Positions 35,846-49,380 of a DNA stretch of 54,894 nt are shown one piece after another. Within the stretch, counting starts at the first letter, position 1; every line of letters starts with the position of its first letter. The stretch is from Acidovorax sp. GTDB lineage: Bacteria; Pseudomonadota; Gammaproteobacteria; Burkholderiales; Burkholderiaceae_C. The position numbers and the translations under genes are program-made. Below the pieces are notes generated by a model that saw only the letters and a program-made list of their open reading frames with translations, had not been told where the DNA came from and did not search any database. Where the stretch lies: NCBI RefSeq assembly GCF_016783915.1, contig NZ_JADHVT010000015.1, forward strand, positions 1-54,894. The letters are read 5' to 3'.

Positions 35846-37942
35846 TCACATCTCCGAGCGGATGCGTGGCAGCGGCGGCGGGGGCCGGGTGATCCAGCTG
35901 ACCACCAGGGTGACGAGCAAGCCACACGGCACACCAAACACCCCGGCTGAAATGGGCTGGATGCCAAACCACAACCCGTCGGCCAGCAGCCAGCGCGGCA
36001 GCATCTGCATGGCAGGCACGTGCGACAGCATGTAGTACACCGTGATGGCCAGCCCGCCCAACATGCCCGCCACCGCGCCCTGCCGCGTGGTGCCACGCCA
36101 GAAGATGCCGAGCACCATCACCGGCACAAAGGCGGATGCCGCCAGCGAAAACGAAGCCGACACCATGGGCAAGATTTCGGACGGCTTGAGCGCCGCCACA
36201 AACGCGGCCGACAGGGCCACGGCGAGCAGCGTGAACTTGGTCAGGATCACCCGCTGCTCGGGCGACGCTTGGCGGCGCGTGTCCTGAAAGTACAGGTCGC
36301 GCACGAGCGCATTGCTGATGGTGAGCAGCAAGCCGTCGGCCGTGGACAGCGCCGCTGCCAGGCCCCCTGCCGCTACCAGGCCCGACACTACATACGGCAG
36401 CCCGCCCAGTTCGGGCGTGGCCAGCATGATGAGGTCGGCCCCCAGCCGGATCTCGCCAAACTGGATCAGGCCATCGCCGTTCACGTCTTCCACCGACAGC
36501 AGCGAGCTGTCCACCCGCGCCCACTGCGCCATCCAGGTGGGCAGGGCCTCAAAACTGCTGCCCACCAGGTTCTGCATGACCTCGAACTTCACGAGCACCG
36601 CCAGCGCAGGCGCGCTGAGGTACAGCAGCGCAATGAAAAACAACGACCAGCCCACCGACGCACGCGCCGCCGACACCGTAGGCGATGTGTAGTAGCGGGT
36701 CAACAGGTGGGGCAGCCCAGCGGTGCCCACCATCAGGCAGAACATCAGCGCCAGAAAATTGCGGCGCGTGAGTTCGTAGTCCCGCTGCTCTTCGGGTGTG
36801 CCGTTGGGGTCGCCTGCGTAGGCCTGGCTATGGGGTGGCAGCCCACCCAGTGGGCGTGCGCGCTCATAGTTCTCGCGCATTTCGCGGGTCCAGCGCTCGC
36901 GGGCCGCCGCGGCATCGCGGGGCAGCGCGGCCAGCTCGCGGCTGGCGGAGACGATCAGGCCCACATCGGCGTTCTGGGCACGCAGGGCACGGATGCGCTC
37001 GCGCCCCTTCTCGCGCTCGCGCTCCAGGGCCGCTTCCACATCTTGCAAGCGCGCCTCGAAGTCCTTGGCGCGCTGCAGGTAGGCCTGCACCACCTGGTGC
37101 TCTGCAGGGGAGTCGAGCAGCTGTGCCTCCAGGTCGGCAATCTTGCTGATCTGAGCGCCATACACCAGTGGCGCCAGCGGGTTGCCCAGCTGCTTGTATG
37201 CCAGCCACGACACGGGAATCATGAACGCCAGCAAAAGCACTACGTACTGCGCCACCTGCGTCCAGGTGATGGCCCGCATGCCGCCCAGGAACGAGCACAG
37301 CAGCACCCCACCCAGGCCCAGCATGATGCCGATCTCGAACTGCACGCCGGTGAGGCGCGAGGCAATCAGCCCCACCCCGTAGATCTGCGCCACCACGTAA
37401 GTGAACGAGCACAAGACGGCGGCCAGCGCAGCAATGACGCGCGGCCAGCGCCCGCCAAAACGCACATGGAAAAAATCGGGAATGGTGTACAGGCCCATGG
37501 CGCGCAGGTGTGGCGCAATCAGCATGGCCACCAGGCAAAATCCACCCGTCCATCCCAGCAGATAGGCCAGGCCACCGGCCTGCCCCGGCGTGCCCGAAAA
37601 GCCCTGCAGGTACAGCGCGCCCGACAGGCTGATGAACGACGCCGCACTCATCCAGTCGGCCGCCGTGGCCATGCCGTTGTACATGGGCGGAATACGCCGC
37701 CCGGCCACGTAGTAGTCCTCGGGGTCCGTCGTGCGGCCATAGACGCCGATGCCCGCATACACCATCACGGTGAGGAACAAGAAGATCGGGCCGATCCAGT
37801 GGCGCGACAGACCCTGGTGCTCAGCCCAGGTCATCAGGGCCAGAAAACCCAGCACGCCCGCCACATAGAGCGCCAGGATGCGGTGCAGCCGCCACAAATA
37901 GGCGCGGTCTGCCTCTGCACTGCTTGGCTTGCGCTCAGCCAT
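35846..37942 (-). CDS. Sodium:solute symporter, large subunit (VC_2705-like)
   Basis: This 698-residue SSS-family protein has ~13 membrane segments. EDYYVAGRRIPPMYNGMATAADWMSAASFIS is the SSS core with sodium-site residues. A hydrophilic insert at about 255-390 is predicted to be a coiled coil (EAQLLDSPAEHQVVQAYLQR, then LERERE). DVNGDGLIQFGE at 486-497 is a canonical EF-hand calcium loop. Its start overlaps the DUF4212 gene by 8 bases, the usual two-subunit arrangement. These pairs import acetate or other small carboxylates with Na+; the substrate here is unknown. Confidence 0.87.
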   Translation of the reverse strand: MAERKPSSAEADRAYLWRLHRILALYVAGVLGFLALMTWAEHQGLSRHWIGPIFLFLTVMVYAGIGVYGRTTDPEDYYVAGRRIPPMYNGMATAADWMSAASFISLSGALYLQGFSGTPGQAGGLAYLLGWTGGFCLVAMLIAPHLRAMGLYTIPDFFHVRFGGRWPRVIAALAAVLCSFTYVVAQIYGVGLIASRLTGVQFEIGIMLGLGGVLLCSFLGGMRAITWTQVAQYVVLLLAFMIPVSWLAYKQLGNPLAPLVYGAQISKIADLEAQLLDSPAEHQVVQAYLQRAKDFEARLQDVEAALEREREKGRERIRALRAQNADVGLIVSASRELAALPRDAAAARERWTREMRENYERARPLGGLPPHSQAYAGDPNGTPEEQRDYELTRRNFLALMFCLMVGTAGLPHLLTRYYTSPTVSAARASVGWSLFFIALLYLSAPALAVLVKFEVMQNLVGSSFEALPTWMAQWARVDSSLLSVEDVNGDGLIQFGEIRLGADLIMLATPELGGLPYVVSGLVAAGGLAAALSTADGLLLTISNALVRDLYFQDTRRQASPEQRVILTKFTLLAVALSAAFVAALKPSEILPMVSASFSLAASAFVPVMVLGIFWRGTTRQGAVAGMLGGLAITVYYMLSHVPAMQMLPRWLLADGLWFGIQPISAGVFGVPCGLLVTLVVSWITRPPPPLPRIRSEM

Positions 37943-38279
37943 GGGAGCGGTCTTCAGTCGGAGGAGCGGAAAGCTCCAGCGCCTCGCGGTGCTGCTGGTC
38001 CTGCCGCTCGAAGTGGTTCATGGCCCAGCCGTAAGCGACCACGATGCCAATGAACACCAGCACGGCGCCCTGGGCCGCAATCCAGTAGCCCAGGGGCCAG
38101 CCACCCAACACCAGCACCTGCAGGTCGCGGGCAAAATAGGTGGCGCCAAACGACACCAGGGCCCACAGCAGGAGCAAACCTGCCTTGAGCCACAGGTGGC
38201 GCACGTCGTGCAAGTCGGGGGGAAACGGCCCCGCCATCTCGGCGTCGGCGGGGCGGGTAGCGGACTGCTGCAACGGCAT
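37935..38279 (-). CDS. DUF4212 protein, symporter small subunit
   Basis: This ~114-residue protein has two membrane segments (LWLKAGLLLLWALVSFGATYFAR and GYWIAAQGAVLVFIGIVVAYGWAMNHFER). It matches the DUF4212 small partner of VC_2705-type symporters. It overlaps the large subunit start by 8 bases, so the two are translationally coupled. Neither the ATG at 38279 nor an upstream GTG at 38312 has a convincing ribosome-binding site. Confidence 0.82.
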   Translation of the reverse strand: MPLQQSATRPADAEMAGPFPPDLHDVRHLWLKAGLLLLWALVSFGATYFARDLQVLVLGGWPLGYWIAAQGAVLVFIGIVVAYGWAMNHFERQDQQHREALELSAPPTEDRSHG

Positions 38280-38332
38280 CACGGGCGCGGTGGCGAGTGG
38301 TGCTGTCAGCACATGGCAGCCCGGTCGGTGCG

Positions 38333-40723
38333 TCAGCCTGCCAGTTGCTGCCAGGTGGCAATCACGCTGTCAGGGTTGAGCGAGATCGACGAAATCCCCT
38401 CTTTGGCCAGCCACTGCGCAAAGTCAGGGTGGTCGCTGGGGCCCTGGCCGCAGATGCCGATGTACTTGCCCTGGGCCAGGCAGGCCTTGATGGCCTGGTG
38501 GATCAGTGCCTCGACAGCGGGGTCACGCTCATCAAAGTCTTGCGCCAGCAGCTCCAGGCCCGAGTCGCGGTCCAGGCCCAGGGTGAGCTGGGTCAGGTCG
38601 TTGGAGCCGATGGAGAAACCGTCGAAGAACTCCAGGAAGCGGTCAGCCAGGATGGCGTTGCTGGGCACCTCGCACATCATGATGACCTTGAGGTCGTCCT
38701 TGCCACGCGAGAGGCCGTGGGTAGCCAGCAGCTTGGTCACGCGCTCGGCCTGGCCCAGCGTACGCACAAAGGGCACCATCACCTGCACGTTGGTCAGGCC
38801 CATGTCGTTGCGCACGCGCTTGAGCGCCTCGCACTCCATCGCAAAGGCTTCACCGAAGTCTTCGCTGATGTAACGCGCTGCACCACGGAAGCCCAACATC
38901 GGGTTCTCTTCCTCGGGCTCGTAGCGGCTGCCGCCGATCAGCTTGCGGTATTCGTTGGACTTGAAGTCCGACAGGCGCACGATGACGGGCTTGGGCCAGA
39001 AGGCGGCAGCAATGGTGGCCACACCTTCTGCGACCTTGTCTACGTAGAACGCGCGGGGCGATGCGTGGCCGCGGGCCACGGATTCCACAGCCTTCTTCAG
39101 GTCGGCATCGATCTGCGGATAGTCCAGGATCGCCTTGGGGTGCACGCCAATGTTGTTGTTGATGATGAACTCGAGCCGCGCCAGACCCACGCCCTCGTTG
39201 GGCAGCTGGGCGAAGTCAAAGGCCAGCTGGGGGTTGCCCACGTTCATCATGATCTTGGTCTTGATGGGGGGCATCGCGCCGCGCTGTACTTCGGTGACTT
39301 CGGTTTCGAGCAGGCCGTCGTAGATCTTGCCCGTGTCGCCCTCGGAGCAGCTCACCGTGACCAGCGTGCCATCCTTCAGACGCTCGGTCGCGTCGCCGCA
39401 GCCCACCACGGCCGGGATACCCAGCTCGCGCGCAATGATGGCGGCGTGGCACGTGCGGCCACCCCGGTTGGTGACGATGGCGCTGGCGCGCTTCATCACG
39501 GGCTCCCAGTTGGGATCGGTCATGTCGGTCACCAGCACGTCGCCAGGCTGGACCTTGTCCATCTCGGAGATGTTGTGCACCAGGCGCACGGGGCCGGTGC
39601 CGATCTTCTGGCCAATCGCGCGGCCTTCGGCCAGCACGGTGCCGTGGCCCTTGAGCTTGTAGCGCAGCTCGGCCTGGCCCTTGGCCTGGCTTTTCACGGT
39701 TTCAGGGCGGGCCTGCAGGATGTAGAGCTGGCCGTCGGTGCCGTCCTTGCCCCACTCGATGTCCATGGGGCGGCCATAGTGTTGCTCGATCACCAGCGCG
39801 TAGCGGGCCAGTTGCTCCACGTCGGCGTCGGTCAGCGAGTAGCGGTTGCGCTGCTCGGTGGGCACATCAATGGTCTTGACCAGCTTGCCGCTGGCGGCCT
39901 TTTCCTCAGGCGTGGAGAACACCATCTGGATCAGCTTGCTGCCCAGGTTGCGGCGGATGAGCGCCTTCTTGCCTGCCTGGAGCATGGGCTTATGCACGTA
40001 GAACTCGTCGGGGTTCACGGCGCCCTGCACCACCGTCTCGCCCAGGCCGTAGCTGCTGGTGATGAAGACCACGTCCTCAAAGCCGGATTCGGTGTCGATG
40101 GTGAACATCACGCCGGCGGCGCCCAGGTCGGAGCGCACCATGCGCTGCACACCGGCTGACAGGGCCACCACATCGTGCTCGAAGCCCTTGTGCACACGGT
40201 AGGAAATGGCGCGGTCGTTGTACAGCGACGCGAACACTTCCTTCATCTTGTGCATGACTTCGTCGATGCCCACCACGTTCAGGAAGGTTTCCTGCTGGCC
40301 AGCAAACGAAGCGTCGGGCAGGTCCTCCGCAGTGGCCGACGAGCGCACGGCAAACGAGGCCGCGGGGTTGCCAGCGCTCAGCTTGGCAAATTCGTCGGCA
40401 ATGGCCTTTTGCAGGTCAGCCGGGAAAGGCTGGGCCTCGACCATGGCGCGAATCTCGGCACCGACCTGTGCGAGGGCGCGCACGTCCTCGGTATCCAGGC
40501 TTTTGAGCTTGGCGCTGATGCGGTCGGCCAGGCCGTCGTAAGCCAGGAACTCGCGGAACGCGTGGGCGGTGGTGGCAAAGCCCGTAGGCACGCGCACGCC
40601 CTGTGGCAGCTGGGAGATCATCTCGCCGAGGCTGGCGTTTTTACCGCCAACGGCCTCGACATCGGTCATTCTCAGGTTTTCAAACGGTACGACCAGGGCG
40701 GTCGGGCTGAAAAGTGCAGACAT
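38333..40723 (-). CDS. ppsA: Phosphoenolpyruvate synthase
   Basis: This 796-residue protein begins [30 protein letters not shown], the ATP-grasp start. The swivelling phosphohistidine domain has [15 protein letters not shown]; the His (about residue 425) carries phosphate and the Thr two before it is the residue regulated by PpsR. The C-terminal PEP domain ends with [14 protein letters not shown], holding the catalytic Cys. The enzyme makes PEP from pyruvate and ATP in gluconeogenesis. The ATG at 40723 is chosen because the family start falls there. It is divergent from ppsR. Confidence 0.96.
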   Translation of the reverse strand: MSALFSPTALVVPFENLRMTDVEAVGGKNASLGEMISQLPQGVRVPTGFATTAHAFREFLAYDGLADRISAKLKSLDTEDVRALAQVGAEIRAMVEAQPFPADLQKAIADEFAKLSAGNPAASFAVRSSATAEDLPDASFAGQQETFLNVVGIDEVMHKMKEVFASLYNDRAISYRVHKGFEHDVVALSAGVQRMVRSDLGAAGVMFTIDTESGFEDVVFITSSYGLGETVVQGAVNPDEFYVHKPMLQAGKKALIRRNLGSKLIQMVFSTPEEKAASGKLVKTIDVPTEQRNRYSLTDADVEQLARYALVIEQHYGRPMDIEWGKDGTDGQLYILQARPETVKSQAKGQAELRYKLKGHGTVLAEGRAIGQKIGTGPVRLVHNISEMDKVQPGDVLVTDMTDPNWEPVMKRASAIVTNRGGRTCHAAIIARELGIPAVVGCGDATERLKDGTLVTVSCSEGDTGKIYDGLLETEVTEVQRGAMPPIKTKIMMNVGNPQLAFDFAQLPNEGVGLARLEFIINNNIGVHPKAILDYPQIDADLKKAVESVARGHASPRAFYVDKVAEGVATIAAAFWPKPVIVRLSDFKSNEYRKLIGGSRYEPEEENPMLGFRGAARYISEDFGEAFAMECEALKRVRNDMGLTNVQVMVPFVRTLGQAERVTKLLATHGLSRGKDDLKVIMMCEVPSNAILADRFLEFFDGFSIGSNDLTQLTLGLDRDSGLELLAQDFDERDPAVEALIHQAIKACLAQGKYIGICGQGPSDHPDFAQWLAKEGISSISLNPDSVIATWQQLAG

Positions 40724-40853
40724 GGGAAAGCTCCAGAAGTTGAAACCGGGTCTGCGCGCCTGCCCCCTGAGAGCGATGGGCGAGCGGCCATGCACAGGCT
40801 GCAGCTTTGTCGTTGTGGTTGTAGGCCGACGGTGTGCATGGTGAGAATTGGAT

Positions 40854-40866
40854 AATTGTGACAATT
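40854..40866. promoter_or_regulatory. Palindrome in the ppsA-ppsR divergent region
   Basis: AATTGTGACAATT is symmetric about 40860. It lies 131 bases before the ppsA start and 121 before ppsR in a 264-base gap with no gene. It is a candidate operator; the regulator is unknown. Confidence 0.45.
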
Positions 40867-40987
40867 GTAGGCCCGCGCATCTGGCAACGGGCTGACGCTT
40901 TCACGCGACTGACGCAAATCGGGGAATCGCCACTTCATTGTGGTGTCCACCCGGCTGGCGCAAGCCGCATCCAAAAAAAGGGGCTCC

Positions 40988-41809
40988 ATGCACTCGCGCA
41001 CCGTATTTTTTGTCTCTGACGGCACCGGCATCACCGCCGAAACCTTCGGCAACGCCATACTGGCCCAGTTCGAGATGAAGCCGCGCCATGTGCGCCTGCC
41101 CTTCATCGACACCGTGGACAAGGCGCACCAGGCGGTGCGTCAGATCAACCACACCGCAGAGGTCGAGGGCAAGAAGCCCATCGTTTTCACCACGCTGGTC
41201 AACATGGACGTGCTCAAGGTCATCCAGGAGGGCTGCAAGGGCATGCTGCTGGACATGTTCGGCACCTTTGTGCACCCGCTGGAGGAAGAACTGGGCATCA
41301 AGTCGCACCACCGCGTGGGGCGCTTCAGCGACGTGAGCCGCAGCAAGGAATACACGGACCGCATCGAGGCCATCAACTTCAGCCTGGCCCATGACGACGG
41401 CCAGAGCAACCGCGACCTGGCGGGGGCCGACGTGATCCTGGTGGGCGTGAGCCGCAGCGGCAAGACCCCCACCAGCCTGTACCTGGCCATGCAATGTGGC
41501 TTGAAAGCCGCCAACTACCCCCTGATCCCCGAGGATTTCGAGCGCCGCCAGCTGCCCCCGGCCCTGGTGCCGTTTCGCAGCAAGATCTTTGGCTTGACCA
41601 TCAGCCCCGACCGCTTGGCCGAGATCCGCGCCGAGCGTCGCCCCAACTCCAAATACGCCAGCATCGAGAACTGCCGCGCCGAAGTGGCCGAGGCCGAGGC
41701 CATGATGCGCCGCGCGGGCATCCGGTGGTTGTCCACCACCACCAAGTCGATCGAAGAGATCGCCACCACCATCCTGCAGGAAGTGCGACCCGAGCGGCTG
41801 GTGTATTGA
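40988..41809 (+). CDS. ppsR: PEP synthase regulatory protein (bifunctional kinase/phosphotransferase)
   Basis: This 273-residue DUF299 protein has [20 protein letters not shown] at the start and a P-loop [15 protein letters not shown] near residues 157-171. It phosphorylates the active-site-linked Thr of PEP synthase with ADP and removes the phosphate with inorganic phosphate, switching the enzyme off and on. Its divergent partner ppsA carries the target motif RTCH. The ATG at 40988 is preferred to an upstream in-frame start at 40940. Confidence 0.94.
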   Translation: MHSRTVFFVSDGTGITAETFGNAILAQFEMKPRHVRLPFIDTVDKAHQAVRQINHTAEVEGKKPIVFTTLVNMDVLKVIQEGCKGMLLDMFGTFVHPLEEELGIKSHHRVGRFSDVSRSKEYTDRIEAINFSLAHDDGQSNRDLAGADVILVGVSRSGKTPTSLYLAMQCGLKAANYPLIPEDFERRQLPPALVPFRSKIFGLTISPDRLAEIRAERRPNSKYASIENCRAEVAEAEAMMRRAGIRWLSTTTKSIEEIATTILQEVRPERLVY

Positions 41810-41894
41810 CCCCGGCGATCGCATCAACCAAGCTAATTACCGAGACGGTGTTCGCCCCCAGACTCGGAGCTTATGGGTCCAGCAGCCCCATCCG

Positions 41895-41953
41895 AATAGC
41901 TATGAATTTGATAGCTATAAACACATAATTCACTAGCGCATGCGCCCGTTTTT
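41895..41953 (+). repeat. Dispersed intergenic hairpin repeat, copy 7
   Basis: ATAGCTAT at 41896-41903 and 41911-41918 form an 8-bp stem, the longest seen. TTCACTAGCGCATGCGCCC follows. It is in the 239-base gap between the convergent ppsR and the 42049 gene. Confidence 0.78.
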
Positions 41954-42048
41954 ACCCAAAGCCCGCTGCACTCAAGGACTGCAGGGCCCACGAGGCGCAG
42001 CGGCTACCGGCAGTCCAAGGGGCCACAGCCCCTCCTTCTAAGCCGCCC

Positions 42049-42447
42049 CTACTTCACTGCAAACCGCACATTCGCGGCCTTCTTGCTGGGCAGCGTCACC
42101 AGCGCCACCACCTTCGTACCTGAGGCCACCTTGAAAGCGCCCTTGGCTTCGAGCTTGCCTTCGCCTGCGGGCGCCAGCACAGCCTCCGATTTTTCGGTGC
42201 CGTTGAGCAGGGTGAGCTTGGCGCTCACGCCCTCGGTCTTGGCGGGTTTGCCGTGATCGCGCAGGTGCAGGGTGATGGTGTCGGGTTTGGCGACTAGTTC
42301 GTAGTCCATGTCGTTGGCCTCGGCCACGATGCCGCCGTGTTGGGGCTTGTGGTCGTGGCCTGCGCCGTGGTCGCCAGCGGCGTAAGCGGCGGTGGTGGCC
42401 ACAGCTGCGAGGGCCAGGGCGGCGAAAAGTTGGCGGGTGGTTTTCAC
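42049..42447 (-). CDS. Periplasmic His-rich Ig-like protein of the metal-efflux cluster
   Basis: The protein is about 132 residues with GTG at 42447, preceded by AAAGGA. A signal peptide ends near AAYAAG. The mature N-terminus DHGAGHDHKPQHGG is a likely metal-binding segment. The rest (YELVAKPDTITLHLRDHG, later AKLTLLNGT) looks like a small beta-sandwich. It resembles the 47348 protein over ~70 residues. It lies 73 bases after czcA on the same strand and is probably the last gene of that operon. A periplasmic metal chaperone or buffer is the likely role (inference). Confidence 0.75.
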   Translation of the reverse strand: MKTTRQLFAALALAAVATTAAYAAGDHGAGHDHKPQHGGIVAEANDMDYELVAKPDTITLHLRDHGKPAKTEGVSAKLTLLNGTEKSEAVLAPAGEGKLEAKGAFKVASGTKVVALVTLPSKKAANVRFAVK

Positions 42448-42519
42448 AGGAGTCCTTTCAAAGGGGGGATGAAAAAAGCAAACAAACAAAGGGAGCAAAA
42501 AAAGAAAAGGAAAACCAGC

Positions 42520-45639
<3,120 letters not shown>

Positions 45640-45648
45640 CGTGACTCC

Positions 45649-46779
45649 TTAGCGGACCTGGTTGATGAGCGTGGCGCCCTGCGTGGCCACGCGGTCGCCG
45701 GGCTGGAGGCCCGAGGTCACGGCCACCGAGGTGCCATCGAGCGGCACCGCCGTGACCACCCGGGGCACAAAGCGCTCGGGCGACTCCTTGACCCAGACGA
45801 TGGTCTGGTTGGCCGGGTTGCGCAGCAGCGAGGCAGCGGGCACCTGCACGCCATCGACCTTGTCGGTGGACTGCACGAACACGCGCACGGGTTGGCCTAT
45901 TGCCAAGTGAGCCAAGTTGCCCAGCGCAGACGAGTCGCCCGCAAACTGCAGCGGCTGCGCCTGATCACGCAGGCTGCGCGCCGCGCCCAGAAAGCGCAGT
46001 GGCACGCGCTGCCCGGCCACGGCCAGCGTGGCACCGGCCACGTTGTGCGCCTGCGCCGGGTCGTAGGCCAGGGCCTCGATGCGCAGGCGCGATGGGTCCA
46101 CCACCTCAAACACCAGCTCGCGCGCATCCACCACCTGCCCGGCCACGGCATTGGCCGAAGCGATGACGCCCGACACCGGGGCCACCAGCGCATCGCGTGT
46201 GGCCAGGCCCGCGCCCACGGCGCCCAGGCGCTGGGTGAGGCTTTGCAGCTCGCTCTCGGCAGCCTCGATGTCCTTGCGCGGCACGGTGTCGGCCAGCTCC
46301 GTCAGGCGCGCCACGCGCCGCGCAGCCAGGTCGCGTGCAGCGCGCAACTCAGCCTGCTGGGCCAGTTGGTTGGAGCGCTCGATGGCGCCCGCCGTGGGCA
46401 CCACATAGGCCAGCACCTCGCCCTTGCGCACCGCCTGGCCAACGCCGGGCAGGCCCTTGGGCCCGGCCTCCAGCCGCCCGGCCAGCACGGCCTGCACCTT
46501 ACCGCCTGCGTTGGGGTCCATCACCACGGTGCCGGCCAGTTCAAAAGCCCTAGCGTGCTGCCCGGCGGCCGTCACCAGAGTGCGCACGCCCAGTTGGCGC
46601 TGTGCGGGTTTGGGCAGAAACACGCTGCCGTCGGGCTGGCGGCTGGTGCCATTGCCGGCGGGCGCCGGTGGCGCGTCGCCATGGTCGTGGCCGGGGCCTG
46701 CCAGGGCTGGCAGGGGCGCGCTGAGCACGGCGGCCATCAGCAGGGCCAACACCTTGGGCATGGGAGTCAATCGCTTCAT
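45649..46779 (-). CDS. czcB: RND periplasmic adaptor, CzcB family
   Basis: The protein is 376 residues. A signal peptide ends near ALAG, and the mature protein starts GPGHDHGDAP, a metal-binding segment. VMDPNAGGKVQAVLAGRLEAG and AVRKGEVLAYV form the barrel-sandwich domain; a helical hairpin follows (LAQQAELRAARDLAARRVARL) and the membrane-proximal domains end it. It links the inner membrane pump to the outer membrane channel. The ATG at 46779 forms an ATGA overlap with the gene before and has GGGAGG upstream, nine bases before the czcA start region. Confidence 0.9.
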   Translation of the reverse strand: MKRLTPMPKVLALLMAAVLSAPLPALAGPGHDHGDAPPAPAGNGTSRQPDGSVFLPKPAQRQLGVRTLVTAAGQHARAFELAGTVVMDPNAGGKVQAVLAGRLEAGPKGLPGVGQAVRKGEVLAYVVPTAGAIERSNQLAQQAELRAARDLAARRVARLTELADTVPRKDIEAAESELQSLTQRLGAVGAGLATRDALVAPVSGVIASANAVAGQVVDARELVFEVVDPSRLRIEALAYDPAQAHNVAGATLAVAGQRVPLRFLGAARSLRDQAQPLQFAGDSSALGNLAHLAIGQPVRVFVQSTDKVDGVQVPAASLLRNPANQTIVWVKESPERFVPRVVTAVPLDGTSVAVTSGLQPGDRVATQGATLINQVR

Positions 46780-47348
46780 GCTGCACCTCCCACGCGCTGG
46801 TTGTTGCCCATGCGGGCAGCACGGCCCCGGTGCAAACCCCACACACCGACCAGCGCCAGCAGCACGGCGGCCACGGCGCCTGCGATCAGCACAGTGCGGC
46901 GGGCCAGGCCTGCGGGTGCGGCATCGGTGTGGGCGGCGGGGTGCAGGTCGATCTCGCCTGCGAGCAGGTCAGTCTCATTGCCTGCGGCCACGGTGGCGGT
47001 GACGGGGCTCACACCCTCGGCCAGCGGCGCAGCCAGGGTGGCCTGGAACTCGCCCTCGGCCACGCGGGTGAAGGGCACGTTGGTGCCCGCAATGTCCAGC
47101 TCCAGCCGGGCGTCTTTCACGGGGCTGTTGTCGCCCGCGTGGTCCAGATAGAGCGCGATTTTTTGCCCGTCGAGCACGCCCACGAGTTCAAACAGGTCGG
47201 AGGTGGCGGCAAAGCGCGGCAGGGCTGTGCCCGCTGCGGCGGCGGGGGCTTCGCCATGGTCGTGGCCAGCATCGGCCAGCGCTGTCGGCGGTAGCAAGCC
47301 CAGCAGCAGGGCCAGGCCCAGTGTGGAGAAAGCGGAAGAGAGTGTCAT
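46776..47348 (-). CDS. Membrane-anchored Ig-like protein with HDH segment in the czc operon
   Basis: This 190-residue protein has a signal peptide (about 1-25), mature start DAGHDHGEAP, a beta-rich domain of about 45-130 (DLFELVGVLDGQKIALYLDH) and a C-terminal membrane helix (VLIAGAVAAVLLALVGVWGL). It overlaps czcB by 4 bases, so the two are co-translated. The domain resembles that of the 42447 protein. I do not know a named family. A periplasmic metal-handling partner of the pump is plausible. Confidence 0.72.
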   Translation of the reverse strand: MTLSSAFSTLGLALLLGLLPPTALADAGHDHGEAPAAAAGTALPRFAATSDLFELVGVLDGQKIALYLDHAGDNSPVKDARLELDIAGTNVPFTRVAEGEFQATLAAPLAEGVSPVTATVAAGNETDLLAGEIDLHPAAHTDAAPAGLARRTVLIAGAVAAVLLALVGVWGLHRGRAARMGNNQRVGGAA

Positions 47349-47384
47349 GGTTGTCTTAAAAATTGGTCGGGATTCACAGGGAGT

Positions 47385-48662
47385 TCATTGCGGCAGCAGG
47401 CCCAGGGCCTGGCGCAGATGGGAGATGGCGGCCGCTGCGTCGATGCGGGCGCGAGCCAGCTGGCGTTCAGCCTGGGCGGCCTCCAGCTCCACACGCAGGC
47501 GTGTGGGGCCGTCGGCTTCGCCCAAGCGGAAGGCCTTGTCGATAAAGCCGCGTGTGCCCTGCGCCAGCACCGCGTGCCGTGCCAGCGCATCGCGCTGGGC
47601 CTGCGTGGCCTTCACGCGGGCCACGGCGGCGGCGATGTCGGCGGCCAGGCGCCTCTGCTCCACGGCAGCACGCGCCTCGGCATCGATGGCATCGGCGCGT
47701 GCTGTAGCCTGTTTTGCCTGCGCACGGTCGCCCCCGCCCAGGGGTATGCGCAGGCCCACGGTGAAGGTCTGCTGGTAGCGGTCGCCCGCCTGCTCGCGGC
47801 CGCGCGTGGCGGCCACCGTCAGCTCGGGGTTGGCGCGGGTTTGCACGGCGGCCAGGTCGGCGGCGCGGCGGGCCACCTCGGCTTGGTCCTGCCAGTCGGC
47901 CGCCGCTGGGTGCTGGGCAGCGGCTGCCGTGGCATCGGGCACGGGGGGCTCGGGCTCGGCCCCGTCCGCCAGCGCCAGGGTGGGCGCGGCCTGCACGCCC
48001 CAGGCGGCCAGTGCGGCCTGCGCTGCGTCCCGCGCGCCCTGGGCCTCGGCCATGGCGGCTTCGGCCTGGGCCACGGCGCCGTCGGCCTGCGCCTGGTCGG
48101 CACGCGACAGGTCGCCTGCACGCACGCGGCGCGCCACGTCGGCGGCCAGGCGCTGCGCGTTCAGCAGCCGGTCTTGCGCCAGTGCCTGATCGGCCTGCGC
48201 GCGCTGCGCGCCCCACCACGCTTCGCGCACGGTGGCGGCCAGTTGCAGCTGCGCGGCGCGCTGGCGGCTGTCCAGCGCCTGCGCTTCGGCGTCGGCCAGC
48301 GCGGCCTTGCGGGCGCGCTCGCCGGGCAGCCACAGCGGCAGGGCCAGACCCACTTCGGCTTCGCGGCTGCCCTGGTTGCTGCCAGGGCGGTCGGTTTTGG
48401 TGGACAGCTCCAGCGCCATGGGCTCGGCCGTCCAGGCCGCTGCGACGCTGCGTGTGGCCTGCACGGCCTCGCGCCGCAAAGCTGCAGACTGCGCTTCGGG
48501 CTGGCGGTTCCAGGCCTGGTCAAACAGGGCCTGGAGTGTGAGCGGCGCTGTGCCGGGGATTGTGGTCTGGGCCTGCGCAGCGCTGCTGCCCAGCACCCAG
48601 CCCAGCGCCATCACCACCAGCGCGGCGATGGGCGTGTGTTGTCGTTGTTTCGTTGGTTGCAT
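47385..48662 (-). CDS. czcC: Outer membrane channel, CzcC/TolC family
   Basis: The protein is 425 residues. A signal peptide ends near AAQAQ, followed by [28 protein letters not shown], the TolC-family repeat start. Long Ala/Gln/Arg-rich helices form the trimeric tunnel, and [12 protein letters not shown] and [27 protein letters not shown] are the second-repeat signatures. It should connect to CzcB and CzcA to export metal across the outer membrane. The ATG at 48662 follows a 178-base gap after czcI. Confidence 0.9.
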   Translation of the reverse strand: MQPTKQRQHTPIAALVVMALGWVLGSSAAQAQTTIPGTAPLTLQALFDQAWNRQPEAQSAALRREAVQATRSVAAAWTAEPMALELSTKTDRPGSNQGSREAEVGLALPLWLPGERARKAALADAEAQALDSRQRAAQLQLAATVREAWWGAQRAQADQALAQDRLLNAQRLAADVARRVRAGDLSRADQAQADGAVAQAEAAMAEAQGARDAAQAALAAWGVQAAPTLALADGAEPEPPVPDATAAAAQHPAAADWQDQAEVARRAADLAAVQTRANPELTVAATRGREQAGDRYQQTFTVGLRIPLGGGDRAQAKQATARADAIDAEARAAVEQRRLAADIAAAVARVKATQAQRDALARHAVLAQGTRGFIDKAFRLGEADGPTRLRVELEAAQAERQLARARIDAAAAISHLRQALGLLPQ

Positions 48663-48840
48663 CCGATTCCTCTGCAGTGGCCAGGGCCACAGGTTGAAAT
48701 CGGCGAGGCGTGATGGGAGGAGGAGCCGATCAGCGGCGCGCGCAGGCGTCAGCGCGCGGGTCGCGACTGCCTCGAAAGGCAGCTCTTCAACACCATCAAC
48801 AAAATGGAAACGGGACAGCCCGGAGCCCCCGCCTCGCCGC

Positions 48841-49194
48841 TCAGGCGAGGACGGACCAGTTGGGGCGTTCGGGGCGTGATAGCGGCGCTGGAGGCCAGGC
48901 TGGTGCAGCCTGGCCCGGCGGGCGTGCCGCAGTCACCACGATGGCGTGGTCACCGGGACTGTGCGCGAGACCGCTACCCGCGCCATGGCAGGCGTGACAG
49001 TCCATGTCCACCGGGGTGGCACTGGATGTCTTGGATGGATGGGCAGGGGATTCATCGGCCACATGATCGTGCACATGGTGGCCAAAGTGCGAGGCTTGCG
49101 GTGCCGTTTCATGCCCGCAATAAGGCGAAGCAGCCGCCCAGATGGACTGGAGCGGCATGAACACCAACAGGAAGATCAACAGCAAGCGGCGCAT
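48841..49194 (-). CDS. czcI: CzcI-like metal resistance regulator peptide
   Basis: The protein is 117 residues. The signal is RRLLLIFLLVFMPLQSIWAAA, and the mature part is rich in His and Cys (YCGHETAPQASHFGHHVHDH, then DMDCHACHG). This matches the CzcI proteins placed just before czcC in Cupriavidus, which affect expression of the pump operon. The ATG at 49194 fits the signal start. A role as periplasmic metal sensor or buffer is known only by family. The operon order czcI-czcC-czcB-czcA is as in the classical system. Confidence 0.83.
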   Translation of the reverse strand: MRRLLLIFLLVFMPLQSIWAAASPYCGHETAPQASHFGHHVHDHVADESPAHPSKTSSATPVDMDCHACHGAGSGLAHSPGDHAIVVTAARPPGQAAPAWPPAPLSRPERPNWSVLA

Positions 49195-49300
49195 GGGCAG
49201 CCGGATTCTAGGGAGGTTTGTAGAACCCCTACAAAAACAGCGGATCGCCCGAATCAGCCCAAGGGACTTTGGGTGATTGAGTGGCAAAAGGCCCCAGGCC

Positions 49301-49320
49301 TGAATCCGCAGCTGGATTCA
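49301..49320. promoter_or_regulatory. 7-bp inverted repeat upstream of czcI
   Basis: TGAATCC (49301-49307) and GGATTCA (49314-49320) are complementary with a 6-base spacer. It lies 107 bases before the czcI start and 60 bases after the ahpF stop. It could be an operator for the metal operon; no czcR/czcS genes are in the window. Confidence 0.45.
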
Positions 49321-49380
49321 CGCGGCAGGCGCCCTACCTGCAGGGACGAGGGCAGCATACGCCCCATCCCCTGCATGACA

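Noticed and set aside
41985-42040. AGGGGC-CACA-GCCCCT hairpin after the czc operon as a terminator
   Set aside because: No T-run follows on the minus strand.
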